A stretch of 5,820 bases of DNA from CAZVCG01 sp964649675 (GTDB lineage: Bacteria > Pseudomonadota > Alphaproteobacteria > UBA9219): the NCBI GenBank assembly GCA_964649675.1, contig CAZYPX010000113.1, forward strand, positions 1-5,820. Reading direction: 5' to 3'. The position numbers and the translations under genes are program-made. Positions 4,290-5,820 of this stretch are shown one piece after another. The notes beneath the pieces are model-generated. The model was not told where the DNA came from and searched no databases. It saw only the letters and a program-made list of their open reading frames with translations. Position 1 is the stretch's first letter. Each line of letters starts with the position of its first letter.

Positions 4290-5820
4290 ATGATTACGCA
4301 CGTTGTCGTACGCCTCGTGGAAGCCAGCCGCAAATACGCCCTGGGCGTGATCATGGCGAGCCTCATCGTCACCGGCTCTCTGGCGTATTACGTTGCTGGC
4401 CATTTCAAGATCAACACCGACATCAACCAGCTTTTGGCCGATGACCTTGATTGGCGTCAACGCGAGGTCGAGTTGGAAAAGGCCTTTCCACAAAACACCG
4501 ATCTTCTTGTCACCGTCATTGACGCCGATACGCCCGACCTTGCGGAATCTTCTGCGGCTTCCTTGCTGGCGAAGATGAAGGAACGTCCCGATGTGTTTAA
4601 AAAAGCTTGGCGGCCCGACGACATCCCGTTTTTCCGCAAAAACGGACTGTTGTTCCTTTCCGAAAAAGAACTGGATTCCCTGTTGGACACGCTTGTGCAA
4701 GCGCAGCCTCTGCTCGGTGTGATCGCGCGCGATCCTTCCCTGCGCGGACTGTTCGGATCCCTTGATCTTGTGATCGAAGGGCTGAAACGAGGCGAGACCG
4801 ATTACAAGCTTTTGGACAAACCCTTGGCGCTTTTGGCCGCCGCGACCGAAGCGGCCCTTGAAGGACAGGAATATCCCGTTCCGTGGCAAAGCCTGATGTC
4901 GGATCAGGAGCCGAAACCACGCGATTTGCGCAAATTCGTCCTGTCTTTGCCGGTTCTCGATTACAAAGATTTGGCGCCAGGTTCCAAGGCCACTCGCGCC
5001 CTAAGACAGATGGCCGAAGATATGGAACTCACGCCGGAAAAAGGCGTTCATGTACGACTCACGGGCTCGGTTGCCTTAAACGACGAAGAGTTCGCCACTG
5101 TGGCCGAAGGCGCCGCCGCGGCAACGGTCGGATCGGCTTTACTCGTTATTCTCCTTTTGTATCTTGCGTTGCGTTCGTTCCGTTTGATCATCCCTATTCT
5201 GATCACCCTTGCCGCAGGCTTGATCGCCACGGCCTCGTTCGCCATGGCCGTTTTCGGTTCGCTGAACCTCATATCGGTCGCTTTTGCCGTCATGTTCATA
5301 GGCATCGGCGTTGATTTCGGCATCCAGTTCGGCGTGCGTTTTAGGGATCAACAGCATCATCTTCATGATAGCGCCGAAGCCCTGCGCCAAACGGCGCGTC
5401 TTATAGCCCAACCCCTCGCCCTTGCGGCGGCTTCGACGGCTTTGGGCTTTTTCGCCTTTCTGCCTACGGCTTACCGTGGAGTCGCCGAGCTTGGCGGCAT
5501 CGCGGGCTTTGGCATGATCGTAGCCTTTTTCCTGAACATTACATTACTGCCCGCGCTTTTAAGGATTTTCAGCCCGCCGGCTGAACCGGAACCTGTAGGT
5601 TACGCATGGGCCGCGCCGATCGACCGTTTCATCGTAAAAAGACGCAAGGCCATACTGGCGGCCACCGGTATAGTCGCCTTTTTTGGCCTTTTGTACGCCG
5701 CGCAACTGCGTTTCGACTTCGACCCACTCAATCTTAAGGACCCGGACTCGGAATCCGTGCAAACCTTGTTCAGTCTGATGAAGGATCCCGAAACCAATCC
5801 TTATGCGGTTTCCGTTCTAG
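4290..5820 (+). CDS. hpnN: HpnN-type hopanoid RND (MMPL-family) transporter, 5' part
   Basis: The frame is open from ATG 4290 to the right edge: 510 codons with no stop. GGAG at 4280-4283, six bases upstream, supports the start. The layout is that of an inner-membrane RND pump: membrane segment 1 at about 17-37, then a periplasmic domain of about 240 residues opening with INTDINQLLADDLDWRQREVELEKAFPQ (41-68), which is characteristic of HpnN. A five-segment bundle follows at about 279-294, 298-322, 326-348, 370-392 and 402-426, with the GIGVDFGIQFGVRF motif (338-351). Segment 7 (454-471) and the start of the second periplasmic domain (FDFDPLNLKDPDSESV) come next. HpnN is known to move hopanoids to the outer membrane in Rhodopseudomonas and Burkholderia. 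Family proteins are roughly 850-880 residues, so about 40 percent is missing. Whether hopanoid synthesis genes follow is not visible; a general MMPL lipid exporter is the alternative. Confidence 0.88.
   Translation, partial: MITHVVVRLVEASRKYALGVIMASLIVTGSLAYYVAGHFKINTDINQLLADDLDWRQREVELEKAFPQNTDLLVTVIDADTPDLAESSAASLLAKMKERPDVFKKAWRPDDIPFFRKNGLLFLSEKELDSLLDTLVQAQPLLGVIARDPSLRGLFGSLDLVIEGLKRGETDYKLLDKPLALLAAATEAALEGQEYPVPWQSLMSDQEPKPRDLRKFVLSLPVLDYKDLAPGSKATRALRQMAEDMELTPEKGVHVRLTGSVALNDEEFATVAEGAAAATVGSALLVILLLYLALRSFRLIIPILITLAAGLIATASFAMAVFGSLNLISVAFAVMFIGIGVDFGIQFGVRFRDQQHHLHDSAEALRQTARLIAQPLALAAASTALGFFAFLPTAYRGVAELGGIAGFGMIVAFFLNITLLPALLRIFSPPAEPEPVGYAWAAPIDRFIVKRRKAILAATGIVAFFGLLYAAQLRFDFDPLNLKDPDSESVQTLFSLMKDPETNPYAVSVL

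Noticed and set aside
4264..4294. TTGACA (4264-4269) with TATGAT (4289-4294) as a promoter
   Set aside because: Both boxes look good, but the 19-base spacer is long and the -10 covers the HpnN-type start codon, so RNA would begin inside the gene. Good ribosome-site spacing to ATG 4290 supports the upstream start.
4248..4889. 213-residue open frame on the minus strand opposite the HpnN-type gene
   Set aside because: Rich in Arg, Gln and Gly with no recognisable motif, and it fully overlaps a strongly supported transporter gene. It is best read as a shadow.
1..5820. Mobile element, CRISPR array, toxin-antitoxin pair, phage or defence system
   Set aside because: No transposase, integrase, terminal repeats, repeat-spacer pattern or paired small genes of that kind is visible on either strand. 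The gene content is chromosomal core.

Overview
The window looks like a piece of an alphaproteobacterial chromosome with moderate GC. The evidence is the order FhlB-like / small helical protein / FliO / FliP, an ELM1-family (DUF1022-type) protein, and an HpnN-type hopanoid RND transporter. No mobile element, CRISPR array, tRNA or rRNA gene is visible.

Positions 1-1588 (+) are the end of a flagellar export-apparatus operon. It holds the 3' end of an FhlB-type (FlhB C-terminal-like) protein, a 91-residue helical protein of unknown function, FliO, and FliP. FliO and FliP overlap by ATGA. A GC-rich hairpin sits on the fliP stop codon, followed by an AT-rich promoter-like region (1611-1669) containing a perfect TTGACA and nested dyads.

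Positions 1679-2647 (+) encode a PilT-like secretion/retraction ATPase with all catalytic boxes intact but no pilus partner gene in view. Its last 20 bp overlap, tail to tail, the last 20 bp of a leftward gene (3626-2628, -) for an ELM1-family protein with a predicted GT-B-like fold.

The ELM1-family gene is divergent from an Lrp/AsnC-family regulator (3672-4184, +). The two start codons are 45 bp apart. That gap and its left edge carry a 12-bp-period direct repeat and facing TTGTCA boxes, so the Lrp protein is a reasonable candidate regulator of both genes. From 4290 to the right edge runs the first 510 codons of an HpnN-type transporter, probably about 60 percent of the protein.

Most of the window is recognisable core-genome content, and I see no convincing undescribed system. 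The points most worth a second look are the orphan PilT-like ATPase, the C8 tract where a one-base insertion would fuse FliO to FliP, and the compact divergent control region at 3608-3671.
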